Origin: Rhizobiales bacterium 65-79
Lineage (GTDB): Bacteria; Pseudomonadota; Alphaproteobacteria; Rhizobiales; Rhizobiaceae
Assembly (NCBI GenBank): GCA_001896885.1
Contig: MKRJ01000018.1
Span: 163,590 to 227,589 of the forward strand
Length of the DNA stretch: 64,000 bases
Direction: 5' to 3'
A program made the translations under genes and the position numbers. Shown here one piece after another: positions 16,321 through 25,704 of this stretch. Position 1 is the first letter of the stretch. The number at the start of each line of letters is the position of its first letter. The notes under the pieces are model-generated. The model was not told the origin of the DNA, ran no database searches, and saw nothing but the letters and a program-made list of their open reading frames with translations.

Positions 16321-17340
16321 TCAAAAGGCATCGTCGACCACCTGTACCGGCTGCCCCTGTTCCAGTTCGCGCCCAAGCGAGAACTCGACCAGAACCGGCG
16401 CATGGTCGGAGCCGACATCTTCCAGGATGCGGGCCGAGCGGACGATGATACCGCCCTTGACCATGACATGGTCGATCTCCAGCCCGAGCCACGGACGCAG
16501 CCATGCGGGCGCCCTGCGGTAGAACCAGCTTGCGCCGATCGGATCGACGATATGCAGGCCGCCCGCCTTCGCCATCGCCGTCACGGCGGCGCTCCAGGAG
16601 ACGGCGTTGAAATCGCCGGCGACGAGCGCCGGACTTCGGATCATGGCCATCGGGGCGGCGAGCCGCCCGATCTGCCACCATTGGTCGGAAGGCCATGGCC
16701 AGCCGAGGTGGAGCGCCACGGCATCGACCGAGCGCCCGTTGAGATTGACCGTCGCCATCGCGAAGGTTCCCCGGTCGAAGCAGCGCCCGCCGCTGATGGG
16801 CCGGGTCGAAAGAATGGCTCCGCCGCCGACCCGGACGTCCGAGCCGCATATCAACGGGTTCGGGTAGGCCGCCTCGATCAGCTTCAGCTTCCCGGCCCAC
16901 ATCGGCGAGACTTCGGCAAGCGTGACGATGTCCGGATGCGTGCGTCCGATCAGGGAAAGCACCCTCTCCGGCGTCGGATTGTCGTAGCGCAGATTGAGAT
17001 GCAGCAGGCGATAGACGGCCTGGCTGTCGTCCGCCGCCTGGAAGGCGGCGCGCTGCGGACCGGAAAACGGCATGCCGGCAATGCCTTGCGTGGTCGCGAA
17101 CGCGATCGCGGCCATGGCCAGCGAAACGACGCCGATGCTCCAGGCCCGGGACCAGAGCGCGAACAGCCCCGCCAGCGCCAAAAGGACGGCAAGATGCCAG
17201 CGGAAATGCGCGAAGAGATCGAGCGAGTGATGCAGCCGGCCGAAGAAGCCGAAGACCAGCGGCGCGTAGAGCGCGGCGCAAAGCGCGCTTGCCCAGACGG
17301 CGAGGCGCTCGCGCCGGCGATCGTTGGACGGCTCGGGCAT
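16321..17340 (-). CDS. Membrane-anchored endonuclease/exonuclease/phosphatase (EEP) family protein
   Basis: A 339-residue protein with three N-terminal hydrophobic helices (about residues 12-95) followed by an EEP-fold domain. Fold landmarks are HLNLRYDNPTPERV, the metal-binding Glu in VTLAEVSPMW, VAGDFNAV (catalytic Asp/Asn) and the terminal SDHAPVLVEF with the conserved Asp-His pair. Such proteins hydrolyse phosphodiesters in DNA, RNA or phospholipids. The substrate here is unknown, but the membrane anchor would place the catalytic domain outside the cytoplasm. It converges with the ETF-QO gene. Confidence 0.85.
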   Translation of the reverse strand: MPEPSNDRRRERLAVWASALCAALYAPLVFGFFGRLHHSLDLFAHFRWHLAVLLALAGLFALWSRAWSIGVVSLAMAAIAFATTQGIAGMPFSGPQRAAFQAADDSQAVYRLLHLNLRYDNPTPERVLSLIGRTHPDIVTLAEVSPMWAGKLKLIEAAYPNPLICGSDVRVGGGAILSTRPISGGRCFDRGTFAMATVNLNGRSVDAVALHLGWPWPSDQWWQIGRLAAPMAMIRSPALVAGDFNAVSWSAAVTAMAKAGGLHIVDPIGASWFYRRAPAWLRPWLGLEIDHVMVKGGIIVRSARILEDVGSDHAPVLVEFSLGRELEQGQPVQVVDDAF

Positions 17341-17451
17341 CGCCTAGCGGAGGGCCGGTGTAGAGCGTTGGCGCGTGGACATGCCGGTATGTAGCGGGCG
17401 TGGAGTGGTCGAGGCAAGCATCCGCATCGGGCAAGAGCCTGCTCCGGCGCC

Positions 17452-18342
17452 TTATGCAGACTGGCAACGGCCCTCTGCAACCACCCAATCGCGGAAGGCA
17501 CGCACGCGCGGGTCGGCAAACCGTTCTTCCAGGTAGACGACGTAGTAGGCGTTCTTCACCGGCACCGTCAGTTCGAAGGGCTGCACCAGCGTCCCCGCCG
17601 CGATCTCGGCGTCGGCGAAGCCGGAATAGCCCAGCACGATGCCTTGTCCGTGCACGGCCGCCACCACGCCTATCGAGAAGTCGGGAAAGGTAAGTTTCCG
17701 TGCCGGCTCCACATGGCCGGCGCCCGCCGCTTCAAGCCAGGCGTCCCAGTCGTCCCAGGAAAGCCGGATGAGCGTTGACCGGGCGAGCGCCTCGGCCGGC
17801 GTCAGGCCCTTGATCTTCTCCATCACGGAGGGCGCGCAGAGCGGCGAAACCGTGCAGGAGAGCACGAGGTCCCCGCGCAAGCTCCCCGCCCATTCGCCGG
17901 GTCCGTAACGCAGGGCCAGGTCAGCCTCGCCACTTGTCAGGTCGGCGCTGCGGTTGCTGCTCAGGATGGCGATCTCGATCTCGGGATGCGCAGTGCGGAA
18001 CCTGTCGAAACGCGGCATCAACCAGCGCACGCCGATCGAGGACGATAGGCTGACGGCAAGCGGCCGCGACAGATCGGGGCCGAGCAGATCGTTCGTCGCG
18101 CGCGCCAGCGTGGCGAAAGCGTCCTCCACCCCGGCGCGGTATCGGCGCCCCGCATCGGTAAGGCGCAAGCCGTTATGCGTGCGCTGAAGCAGTTGAAGTC
18201 CCAACTCCTCCTCGAGGCCGCGGACGCGGTGGCTGACGGCGCTCGGCGTGATGCGAAGCTGCTCCGCAGCGGAGCCGAGATTGCCCGCACGCGCCACGGC
18301 CTCGAATGCCTGCAGGCCGCGCAGCGAAGGAAGCCGTGCCAT
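17452..18342 (-). CDS. LysR-family transcriptional regulator (GcvA-like)
   Basis: About 296 residues. The N-terminal winged helix-turn-helix (about residues 1-60) contains SLRGLQAFEAVARAG and the recognition helix ITPSAVSHRVRGLEEELG. The C-terminal periplasmic-binding-like effector domain carries the GEADLALRYG motif seen in GcvA-type regulators. ATG 18342 is chosen because GGAG and AGGAA lie just upstream; an ATG at 18360 has no ribosome site. No divergent target gene is obvious in the 330-bp gap beyond it, so its regulon is unknown. Confidence 0.9.
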   Translation of the reverse strand: MARLPSLRGLQAFEAVARAGNLGSAAEQLRITPSAVSHRVRGLEEELGLQLLQRTHNGLRLTDAGRRYRAGVEDAFATLARATNDLLGPDLSRPLAVSLSSSIGVRWLMPRFDRFRTAHPEIEIAILSSNRSADLTSGEADLALRYGPGEWAGSLRGDLVLSCTVSPLCAPSVMEKIKGLTPAEALARSTLIRLSWDDWDAWLEAAGAGHVEPARKLTFPDFSIGVVAAVHGQGIVLGYSGFADAEIAAGTLVQPFELTVPVKNAYYVVYLEERFADPRVRAFRDWVVAEGRCQSA

Positions 18343-18672
18343 TTCCTGCTCTCCATCCATTGAGAAAAATTCAAATCTTTTCGTAATTTTTCGCGTTTGT
18401 GCTCCGCAGAAAATGAACCGATCCTGCGCTCATGCATAGATTTTTCTTCAAGTGGTTCGCGCCGAAACAGCGCGCGTATGATGGGGGCGGCCTGTGTCGC
18501 GAGACACGTCCCGACCTTGCCCGCAGGCTTACCGGCATGATGCTCGGAGGCCCGCCGGGCGTGGCGGACCGCAGCCTTTGGACGCTGCTGCTGGAAAATC
18601 CCGGCGGCGAAAGGTGTTCTGGCCGGGCGCGGCCGCGTCGCCGGTCATGAACCGGCAAGCGTGGAAGGCACG
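18343..18672. other. Intergenic stretch with no recognised gene
   Basis: About 330 bp between the LysR gene start and the amn stop. The part next to the LysR start is AT-rich (from about 18361 to 18450) and probably holds its promoter. The short frames on the plus strand lack ribosome sites and resemble no known protein. I see no RNA gene or repeat here. Confidence 0.4.
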
Positions 18673-20172
18673 CTACTGAAACGCCGTTTCCGAGAAGCTT
18701 CTGAGCTTGCGGGAATGCAGCCGTTCGAGCGGCATTCCCGCAAGCTTTTCCATCACGCGGATGCCGATCGTCAAATGCTGCGCCACCTGGCGCTTGTAGA
18801 AATCCGTCGCCATGCCGGGCAGTTTCAACTCGCCGTGGAGCGGCTTGTCGGAGACGCACAGAAGCGTGCCGTAAGGCACTCGGAAGCGGAAGCCGTTCGC
18901 CGCGATGGTCGCCGATTCCATGTCGAGCGCGATGGCCCTCGACTGCGACAGGCGCTGGACGGGACCGCGCTGGTCGCGCAGTTCCCAATTGCGGTTGTCG
19001 ATGGTCGCCACCGTACCGGTCCTCATGATCTTCTTCAGGTCGTAACCGGAAAGGCCGGTGACTTCCGCCACGGCCTCCTCGATCGCCACCTGCACCTCGG
19101 CCAGCGGCGGCACCGGCACCCAGACCGGCAAATCGTCGTCGAGCACGTGATCCTCGCGCACATAGGCGTGCGCCAGAACGTAGTCGCCGAGCGCCTGGGT
19201 GTTCCTGAGGCCGGCGCAATGGCCGAGCATCAGCCAGGCATGCGGCCTGAGAACCGCGATATGATCCGTGATGGTCTTCGCGTTCGAAGGGCCGATGCCG
19301 ATATTGACCATGGTGATGCCGCCATGGTCCGGCTTCACCAGATGATAGGCTGGCATCTGCGGCAGGCGGACGGAAGCTGAAGCCTGCGCGGCGGCCTCGC
19401 CGGGCGTGGTGACAATGTTGCCGGGCTCGACGAAGGCAGTATAGCCCCCTCCCCCTGTCGCCATCATGCTCCGGGCATAGGCGCAGAACTCGTCCACGTA
19501 GAACTGGTAATTGGTGAAGAGGACGAAGTTCTGGAAATGGTTCGGCGTGGTGGCGGTATAGTGCGACAGCCGGTGCAGCGAATAGTCGATGCGCTGCGCA
19601 GTGAAGGGCGCGAGCGGCATCGGGTCGCCCGGCAGCGTCTCGAACGTCCCGTTGGCGATCTGGTCGTCCGTGCCGTTCAGGTCCGGCACGTCGAACATGT
19701 CGCGCAGCGGGCGCTTGATCCGCTCGGCGGCGGAAGCCTCGACATAGCTTCCTTCGAGGAAAGCGAAATGCAGCGGGATCGGCGTTTCCGACTCCCGCAC
19801 GGTGACCGGAATGCCGTGATTGCGCATCAGAAGCCTGAGCTGCTCGACCAGATAGGTCTCGAAAAGCTTGGGACGCGTGACGGTCGTCGCATAGCGACCG
19901 GGGGTCGGCATATGGCCGTAGGCGAGACGGGAGTCGATCTGCGCGAAGGAGGAAGTCGACACCGCCACTTCCGGATAGAAGGCGCGGTAGCGACGGTGTT
20001 CAGCGGGGGCTTCCGTGAGCTTGACGAAGGAATCGCGCAGGAAGGCGGTATTGCGATCGTAGAGCGTCTTGAGCGCCTCTACCGCCTTGTCCGCGTCCGT
20101 AAAGCTTTGCGGCGCGACAGGCGCCGGCGAGAGGATGGTTTCGAAGGGCGACGGGTGGGCTCGATTTTCCAT
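18673..20172 (-). CDS. amn: AMP nucleosidase
   Basis: Hydrolyses AMP to adenine and ribose 5-phosphate, 499 residues, cytoplasmic. The N-terminal regulatory domain (about residues 1-220) contains the YGHMPTPGRYATTVTRP stretch. The C-terminal nucleoside phosphorylase-like domain has ITMVNIGIGPSNAKTITDH, WLMLGHCAGLR and the ALDMESATIAANGFRFRVPY motif with the catalytic acidic pair, and CVSDKPLHGELKLPG near the end. The length matches complete Amn proteins. No operon partner is evident. Confidence 0.94.
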   Translation of the reverse strand: MENRAHPSPFETILSPAPVAPQSFTDADKAVEALKTLYDRNTAFLRDSFVKLTEAPAEHRRYRAFYPEVAVSTSSFAQIDSRLAYGHMPTPGRYATTVTRPKLFETYLVEQLRLLMRNHGIPVTVRESETPIPLHFAFLEGSYVEASAAERIKRPLRDMFDVPDLNGTDDQIANGTFETLPGDPMPLAPFTAQRIDYSLHRLSHYTATTPNHFQNFVLFTNYQFYVDEFCAYARSMMATGGGGYTAFVEPGNIVTTPGEAAAQASASVRLPQMPAYHLVKPDHGGITMVNIGIGPSNAKTITDHIAVLRPHAWLMLGHCAGLRNTQALGDYVLAHAYVREDHVLDDDLPVWVPVPPLAEVQVAIEEAVAEVTGLSGYDLKKIMRTGTVATIDNRNWELRDQRGPVQRLSQSRAIALDMESATIAANGFRFRVPYGTLLCVSDKPLHGELKLPGMATDFYKRQVAQHLTIGIRVMEKLAGMPLERLHSRKLRSFSETAFQ

Positions 20173-20300
20173 GACCCATTATAGAGACCGCGCCGGGCGT
20201 TTTCGAGAGGCGCCGGCGAATTCCCGCCATGCGGATTTTCGATGGCCGTCTGGGCGGCAGGGCGAGGGAAAGCACTCGTCCGACGCCGACGGACCTTCCG

Positions 20301-20480
20301 TCACAGCCTGGCGAACGCACCGGCGGCCGGCCGGCAGCCATTCGTATAGGATACGCAGCCGGTCGGCAGATTGCCGCGCCACTCGGCGGGATTTTCCGAG
20401 GATTGAGCGACGATGCGGGCGAAGGCCATGGCGAACAGCATGGTCAGAAAACAGACGATCGTGAAGCGGCGTGCGAGCAT
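20301..20480 (-). CDS. Small predicted exported protein
   Basis: A 59-residue candidate. The N-terminus is basic and then hydrophobic (ARRFTIVCFLTMLFAMAFA), ending in a plausible signal-peptide cut. It is followed by a short mature part with two cysteines in the pattern PTGCVSYTNGC. A longer frame starts at 20546, but the inner ATG fits a signal peptide better. There is no known domain. Small secreted proteins with two cysteines are common in rhizobia, which is the main argument for it being real. Confidence 0.45.
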   Translation of the reverse strand: MLARRFTIVCFLTMLFAMAFARIVAQSSENPAEWRGNLPTGCVSYTNGCRPAAGAFARL

Positions 20481-20934
20481 CGGTCCCAGTCCCCATTCGA
20501 ATGGAGACAATTTTAGCGATCGCCCCTGAACCCCTTCTGAGATCATCGTTCATCCGCCATTCAAAGACCTTAACAGGAAGGTTAATTTCCGGCCGGGCTG
20601 CGTATCTCCCTGCCTTTCGGCCGAGGCTCCCTGTCGGCCGGAAGGGCCGGTTTTGCTGACGTTTCCCTTCGAGCTTCCGTTTTTCGTGGTGAACAAAGCC
20701 TTGCCCGCCGGCGCCGGCATTTTCATCGAATTTTCCGGGAAACCGCGCAGGACGTGCCTCGATATACTTAATGAAATCCGAGGTTTACTCATTGTTTGAA
20801 CTTTGTTTTCCTCAAATTAAGCACGCCATTTAACGACGGATTCAAGGCTCCTCGGCATCCTTCGAACCATCGGATGCAAGCGTTCGGTTGAGAAAAGAGA
20901 ACGCGGCTCCAGGAGTTGGACAGGGACCAGAAAA
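20481..20934. other. Intergenic stretch with no recognised gene
   Basis: About 450 bp, partly AT-rich (20755-20830) compared with the surrounding genes. It probably contains the promoter for the plus-strand SEL1-like gene. The frames present are short, overlapping and without ribosome sites. No tRNA, repeat or clear hairpin was seen. Confidence 0.4.
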
Positions 20935-21201
20935 ATGGCACGTTATGAAGTTCTGGAAGCGGGTTTGGGGACAGCGGGTTCGGGCGCCCAGGCCGACATT
21001 CTTTTCGAAATGGGCATGATGTACGCCACCGGCCGCGACTGCGCGGTCGATCTGGTGGCCGCCCACAAATGGTTCAACATCGCCGCCATCAAGGGGTCGG
21101 ACCGCGCGGCGGAACTGCGCGTCGAACTCTCGGCCACGATGAGCAAGCAGCAGATCGCCCAGGCATTGCGCGAGGCGCGCGAGTGGATGACGATGCACTG
21201 A
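20935..21201 (+). CDS. Small SEL1-like repeat protein
   Basis: 88 residues, almost entirely helical. The core ADILFEMGMMYATGRDCAVD, followed by VAAHKWFNIAAIKGSDRAAELR, is a SEL1-type (TPR-like) repeat. The rest, ELSATMSKQQIAQALREAREW, resembles the end of a second helical pair. SEL1 repeats bind proteins, and this protein is probably a small adaptor in the cytoplasm since no signal peptide is seen. It is a single-gene unit ended by a strong terminator. Confidence 0.8.
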   Translation: MARYEVLEAGLGTAGSGAQADILFEMGMMYATGRDCAVDLVAAHKWFNIAAIKGSDRAAELRVELSATMSKQQIAQALREAREWMTMH

Positions 21202-21309
21202 TCGCATCGTTCAGCATGGATCGACGACAAGAGCGGCCGAAGCCGCCGGAAGAGATAACAGGGAAGCGGCTGTCACGGCATCGGGGGGCGCCGGGACGGG
21301 AGCTTGCGG

Positions 21310-21352
21310 AAAGGCCGCGACCGGCGGGGGACAATGCCGGCGCGGCCTTTTT
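21310..21352 (+). terminator. Rho-independent terminator of the SEL1-like gene
   Basis: A 10-bp perfect stem, AAAGGCCGCG (21310-21319) with CGCGGCCTTT (21341-21350), has a further inner pairing and is followed by a T run. It lies about 110 bp after the SEL1-like stop on the plus strand. Confidence 0.8.
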
Positions 21353-21373
21353 GCATGCAGGAACCGTCTTTCC

Positions 21374-21513
21374 GTGCGTCCTTCGAGGCTCGCTGTGCTC
21401 GCACCTCAGGATGCGCTGATCCGCCGGAGATGAGGCAGGTACCAAGGGTTCACAGCACGGTTGTCGAAAGCTCAATGTACGGGAGGCAGCACAGCGAGCC
21501 TCGAAGGACGCAC
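21374..21513. repeat. Long-spaced inverted repeat, 26-bp perfect arms
   Basis: Arms at 21374-21399 and 21488-21513 are exact reverse complements over 26 bp, beginning GTGCGTCCTTCGAGGCTCGC. The spacer is 88 bp. The right arm ends 2 bp before the stop of the carboxylase gene. The arm sequence resembles a dispersed palindromic repeat family known from Rhizobiales intergenic regions. No gene lies inside. Confidence 0.75.
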
Positions 21514-21515
21514 TT

Positions 21516-23474
21516 TCACACCCTCTCATCTTCCCTGAAGCGCACCAGCACCGTGCCGTCGGTCACCTGCGCGCCCTCGCTGGCGATCTCGGCGACGATG
21601 CCGTCATGCGGCGCGGCGATGGTGTGCTCCATCTTCATCGCCTCCAGGACCAGCAGCGGCTGGCCTTTCTTCACGGCGTCGCCCGTTGCCGCGCGCACGA
21701 TCTTGACTAGGCCCGGCATGGGCGCGCGCAGGCTTGCCGCGCCGGCTCCCGCATCCGCCTCGCGCGCCAGCGGATCGGGCGCCGAGAAGCTATAGCTCGA
21801 GACGCCGTCGAAGACGGTGACATGGCCGGGCCAGAGCGCCGCACGGTTCGAGACCGCATCGGCGGCAAAGGCGAAGGCAGCGCCGCCGACCTCCACCTCG
21901 AAACGGCCGCCGCCGCGCGCCGTGACCCGCGCGTCGACCGTCTCCTCGCCATATTGGAGGCTCGCGCGTCGCGACATCGGATGGAAATGCGCGTAGCCGG
22001 TGAGGCTCGACCAGGGGTCGGCCGATTTCCCGCGGCGGCCGTCCGCGCTTGCGACCGCGAGCGCGGCCAGCGCCTTGGCAGCTGCGTCCGGCGGCCGTGT
22101 CCGCGTCAGTTCGTCCTGCTTGCGGCCAATCAGGCCGGTATCGATATTGCCGGCGGCGAAATCGGGGTCGCGGGCCAGCGCCGCCAGGAAGGACGTGTTG
22201 GTGACTGAACCGGCGATGCGCGTGTGGTCGAGCGCATCGGCGAGCGCGCCGAGCGCCGCCTCGCGATCGGCCGCGTGCACCACCAGCTTGGCGATCATCG
22301 GATCGTAGTAGGGCGAGATGGCATCGTCCTCGCGCACGCCGGTCTCGATCCGCACCGTGCCGCCTTCGGCGCGATCGGGGAAGCGCAGATGGTAGAGCGT
22401 GCCGATCGCCGGCAAAAAACCTTTCGAGGCGTCCTCAGCATAGATGCGTGCCTCGAAGGCGTGGCCGGAAAGGGCGATCTCCTTCTGGCTCTTCGGCAAT
22501 TTCTCGCCGGCGGCGACGCGAAGCTGCCACTCGACGAGGTCGAGCCCGGTCACCATCTCGGTCACCGGATGCTCCACCTGCAGCCGGGTATTCATCTCCA
22601 TGAACCAGAAGCGGTCGGGCCTCAGCCCCTGGGAGGCATCGACGATGAATTCGATCGTGCCCGCGCCGGAATAGCCGATCGCCTTCGCCGCCTTCACCGC
22701 GGCGTCGGTCATCGCCTTGCGCATCTCCGGCGTCATGGCAGGGGCCGGGGCTTCCTCGATCACCTTCTGGTGCCGGCGCTGCGCCGAGCAGTCGCGCTCG
22801 AACAGATGCACCGCCCCGCCATGATTGTCGCCGAAGATTTGGATCTCGATATGGCGCGGCTTCTCGACATATTTCTCGACCAGCACCTGGTCGTCGCCGA
22901 AAGCTGCCTTGGCCTCGCGCCGCGCCGCGGCGAGCTCGTCGGCGAAGCGATCGGGATCGTCGACCCGGCGCATGCCCTTGCCGCCGCCTCCGGCGCGCGC
23001 CTTGATCAGCACCGGATAGCCGATCTCGCGCGCCTTGGAGGCGAGCACGACGATCTCCTGCGCCTCGCCGTGATAGCCGGGCACCACCGGCACGCCGGCC
23101 TTCTCCATCAGCCGCTTGGCGGCATCCTTCAGGCCCATGGCGCGGATCGACGCCGCCGATGGGCCGATGAAGACGAGGCCGGCGGCGGTCACCCGGTCGA
23201 CGAAGTCGGGATTCTCCGAAAGGAAGCCGTAGCCCGGATGGATCGCCTCGGCGCCGGTCCCGATCGCCGCCTCGACGATGCGGTCGCCTCTGAGATAGCT
23301 TTCCCCGACCGGAGAGGCGCCGATATGCACCGCCTCGTCGGCCATCGTGACGTGGAGAGCCCCGGCGTCGGCGTCCGAATAGACGGCGACGGTCGCGATG
23401 CCCATACGGCGCGCCGTGCGGATGATCCGGCAGGCGATCTCGCCGCGGTTGGCGATCAGGATCTTCTGGAACAA
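21516..23474 (-). CDS. mccA: Biotin-dependent acyl-CoA carboxylase alpha subunit (methylcrotonyl-CoA type)
   Basis: ATP-dependent biotin carboxylase fused to a biotin carrier, 652 residues. The biotin carboxylase part (about residues 1-450) has KILIANRGEIACRI, the ATP-grasp glycine loop GGGGKGMR, ERDCSAQRRHQKVIEE and FMEMNTRLQVEHPVTE. The last 75 residues form the biotinyl domain with the lysine in EAMKMEH. It carboxylates a branched or short acyl-CoA with a separate beta subunit. The methylcrotonyl-CoA (leucine degradation) assignment is by overall resemblance. No carboxyltransferase gene is next to it, and propionyl- or geranyl-CoA types remain possible. Confidence 0.85.
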   Translation of the reverse strand: MFQKILIANRGEIACRIIRTARRMGIATVAVYSDADAGALHVTMADEAVHIGASPVGESYLRGDRIVEAAIGTGAEAIHPGYGFLSENPDFVDRVTAAGLVFIGPSAASIRAMGLKDAAKRLMEKAGVPVVPGYHGEAQEIVVLASKAREIGYPVLIKARAGGGGKGMRRVDDPDRFADELAAARREAKAAFGDDQVLVEKYVEKPRHIEIQIFGDNHGGAVHLFERDCSAQRRHQKVIEEAPAPAMTPEMRKAMTDAAVKAAKAIGYSGAGTIEFIVDASQGLRPDRFWFMEMNTRLQVEHPVTEMVTGLDLVEWQLRVAAGEKLPKSQKEIALSGHAFEARIYAEDASKGFLPAIGTLYHLRFPDRAEGGTVRIETGVREDDAISPYYDPMIAKLVVHAADREAALGALADALDHTRIAGSVTNTSFLAALARDPDFAAGNIDTGLIGRKQDELTRTRPPDAAAKALAALAVASADGRRGKSADPWSSLTGYAHFHPMSRRASLQYGEETVDARVTARGGGRFEVEVGGAAFAFAADAVSNRAALWPGHVTVFDGVSSYSFSAPDPLAREADAGAGAASLRAPMPGLVKIVRAATGDAVKKGQPLLVLEAMKMEHTIAAPHDGIVAEIASEGAQVTDGTVLVRFREDERV

Positions 23475-23506
23475 CTCTTTCTCCTGGTTTGCGCTCGCCG
23501 GCCGCG

Positions 23507-24118
23507 TCAGCGCTCCGCGAAGGCCAGCCTGGCGCCGAGCAGGACGAACACGGCAGCGAAGCTCCGGCGCATCCAGGCGAGCACGCGCGGGCGCGAGACG
23601 ATTTGGCTTCTGACCGCGGCGGCGAAGACGCCGTAGATGGTGAAGACGACGAAGGTCATCAGCATGAAGACGAAGCTGAGTTCGAGCATGTGCGGCAGCG
23701 CGTCCGGCGCGCCGGCATTCACGAATTGCGGCAGAAAGGCGAAGAAGAAAAGGGAAAGCTTGGGATTGAGGATGTTCACGAGAATGCCGCGGAGCACGAT
23801 CCGCAGCGCCGAACCCGGCGCCGAGCGCGTCTCGATATTGAGGGCCCCGGTCTCGCGCAACGTGTTCCAGGCCATGTATAGCAGGTAGACGCAGCCCAGG
23901 AATTTCAGCGCCTCGAAGGCCACGGAACTGGCGTAGAGCAGCGCGGCGAGGCCGGTGATCGCGGCCGCCATGTGCGGCAGGATGCCGAGCGTACAGCCGA
24001 AGGCGGCGACGACGCTTGCCCGCGCGCCGCGCGAAAGCCCGGCGGAAAGCGTGTAGAGCACGCCTGCGCCCGGCGCGATGACGACGACCAGGGAGGTCAG
24101 GAGAAAGGCAAGCGACAT
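23507..24118 (-). CDS. LysE/RhtB-family amino acid exporter
   Basis: A 203-residue inner-membrane exporter with about six hydrophobic helices. The N-terminal PGAGVLYTLSAGLSRGARA stretch corresponds to the LysE/RhtB signature PGP....-GxxxG. The central NILNPKLSLFFFAFLPQFV segment is also characteristic. The substrate is unknown; relatives export basic amino acids, homoserine or threonine. It follows the carboxylase gene on the same strand with a 32-bp gap, so co-transcription is possible. Confidence 0.9.
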   Translation of the reverse strand: MSLAFLLTSLVVVIAPGAGVLYTLSAGLSRGARASVVAAFGCTLGILPHMAAAITGLAALLYASSVAFEALKFLGCVYLLYMAWNTLRETGALNIETRSAPGSALRIVLRGILVNILNPKLSLFFFAFLPQFVNAGAPDALPHMLELSFVFMLMTFVVFTIYGVFAAAVRSQIVSRPRVLAWMRRSFAAVFVLLGARLAFAER

Positions 24119-24190
24119 CGGGGCTCCCGCGCGATTTGAAGCCGGTAGAGTAGCCCGGCGGGGCGCGAGCGCAAGAGCGGCGGTCTTACA

Positions 24191-24784
24191 TCACCTTTGG
24201 TCGAGCGCCGCGATCGCCCTCCGATGCAGATCGGCGGCATAGGCGTCGAAGCAGCAGAAGAGGATGCGCTCGGGCCGGTCGTTTTCGGCAACGAAGGCCG
24301 CGACGGCGCGCACGGCTACCTCCGCCGCCTCGAACTTCGGATAGCCGTAGATGCCGGTCGAGATCGCCGGAAAGGCGACGCTGGAACAGCCGTGCCCGAG
24401 CGCGAGCTCCAGCGAGCGAAGATAGCAGGAGGCGAGCAGTTCCGGCTCTCCCTTGCGGCCGCCGTGCCAGACCGGGCCGACCGTATGAATGACGTGCCGC
24501 GCCGGCAGGCGGTAGCCACCGGTGATCCTGGCGTCGCCCGTGTCGCAGCCGCCGAGACGCCGGCATTCGGCGAGGAGTCCCGGCCCGGCCGCCCGGTGGA
24601 TCGCCCCGTCGACCCCGCCGCCGCCGAGAAGCGAGGAATTGGCGGCGTTGACGATGGCATCGACCTTGAGCGTGGTGATGTCCGCCTGAATGACGGCATA
24701 ACGGCTGGAAGGCACGGTCCGTCCGACCTTCGCTTCGGCGGGCGAAGAACCATGTGCGGTATCGGTGAAGCGGGACCAGTTCAT
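24191..24784 (-). CDS. Macro-domain protein, probable O-acetyl-ADP-ribose deacetylase
   Basis: 197 residues with a macro domain covering about residues 30-190. [30 protein letters not shown] contains the ADP-ribose loop (NAAN...[10 protein letters not shown]). [22 protein letters not shown] and the [13 protein letters not shown] motif complete it. These features match the YmdB-type subgroup that removes O-acetyl or ADP-ribosyl groups. A 25-30 residue N-terminal extension is not part of the fold. It lies 3 bp downstream of the GST gene, so the two probably form an operon. Confidence 0.88.
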   Translation of the reverse strand: MNWSRFTDTAHGSSPAEAKVGRTVPSSRYAVIQADITTLKVDAIVNAANSSLLGGGGVDGAIHRAAGPGLLAECRRLGGCDTGDARITGGYRLPARHVIHTVGPVWHGGRKGEPELLASCYLRSLELALGHGCSSVAFPAISTGIYGYPKFEAAEVAVRAVAAFVAENDRPERILFCCFDAYAADLHRRAIAALDQR

Positions 24785-24787
24785 GTC

Positions 24788-25423
24788 CTATCCTTTCGGC
24801 GGGATGAAGGCTTGCTGGATTTCCTGGAAGACGGGCAGCGCTTCCATGAACTCCGCATGGCGCTTGAGCGCCGGCAGGCCGTCGAGCGGCGCGAATTCCG
24901 GATGCGCATCGCGAAGGTGTCTCAACGTACAGGCCACCGCGATGTCGGCATGGCCGATGCGGTCGCCGGCAAAGTACGGCTCGCCGACGGCGGCGCGTTC
25001 CTTCTCCAGCACGGCGAGCGCACCTTTTATCTGGCGGCGGCAGCGCTCCAGCCACATCGCCGAGGCCTCGGCCTTGCCGTGAAGGTTCTGCTCGTAATAG
25101 AGGGCGACCGCCTTGTCGGAGATGCCGGAGGCGAGCGAAGCGATCTTTAGCACCCTGTGGCGCGCGGGCTCTTCCTGCGGGAACATGCGTTCGGCAGGCG
25201 CCATTTTCCTGTCGAGGTAGTCGAGGATGGCGAGGCTCTCGATGAGCACGTCGCCGTCGTCCAGCACGAGCGTCGGCACCCGCAGCAGCGGATTGTAGGG
25301 CCGGATTTTCTCGGCGTCGCCGAAGGTCGACCACGGGCGGTGCTCGTAGCCAAGGCCGTAAAGGCGCATGGCGATGGCGGTGCGGCGCACGAAAGGTGAA
25401 TCGTACTGGCCGATGAGGATCAT
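24788..25423 (-). CDS. Glutathione S-transferase family protein
   Basis: 211 residues: an N-terminal thioredoxin-like domain (about residues 1-80) with YDSPFVRRTAIAMRLYG, the cis-Pro in RVPTLVLDDG and the SLAILDYLD glutathione-contact segment, then an all-helical C-terminal domain with GDRIGHADIAV. Ser rather than Cys occupies the usual catalytic position. The substrate is unknown. The frame is open further upstream, but the ATG at 25423 gives the exact fold start. It is coupled with the macro-domain gene. Confidence 0.9.
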   Translation of the reverse strand: MILIGQYDSPFVRRTAIAMRLYGLGYEHRPWSTFGDAEKIRPYNPLLRVPTLVLDDGDVLIESLAILDYLDRKMAPAERMFPQEEPARHRVLKIASLASGISDKAVALYYEQNLHGKAEASAMWLERCRRQIKGALAVLEKERAAVGEPYFAGDRIGHADIAVACTLRHLRDAHPEFAPLDGLPALKRHAEFMEALPVFQEIQQAFIPPKG

Positions 25424-25704
25424 GTTCTGCTCTCCGTTCGGCGCGGGAAGCTGGCATGGCCGGGTCCGCGCGGCAAGGAGCCCGGACCGGACCTCCTGAC
25501 ACTTGACGTCAGGAGCAATGCCCTTCTTCCGCCGCTGAAATACCGGTGGGACAGGCCGCGGCGCCGACCCTTCCCTTTTCCTCGATGACGTATGGCGCGC
25601 GTCGAATTCGACAGTTCGAGCAGCGACTTTTTCGCGCCGATGACGCGGCGGCAAAGTTCCTGTATCGACCTTGGAAGGTATGTCGGGCAAGGAATGGAGG
25701 GAAG

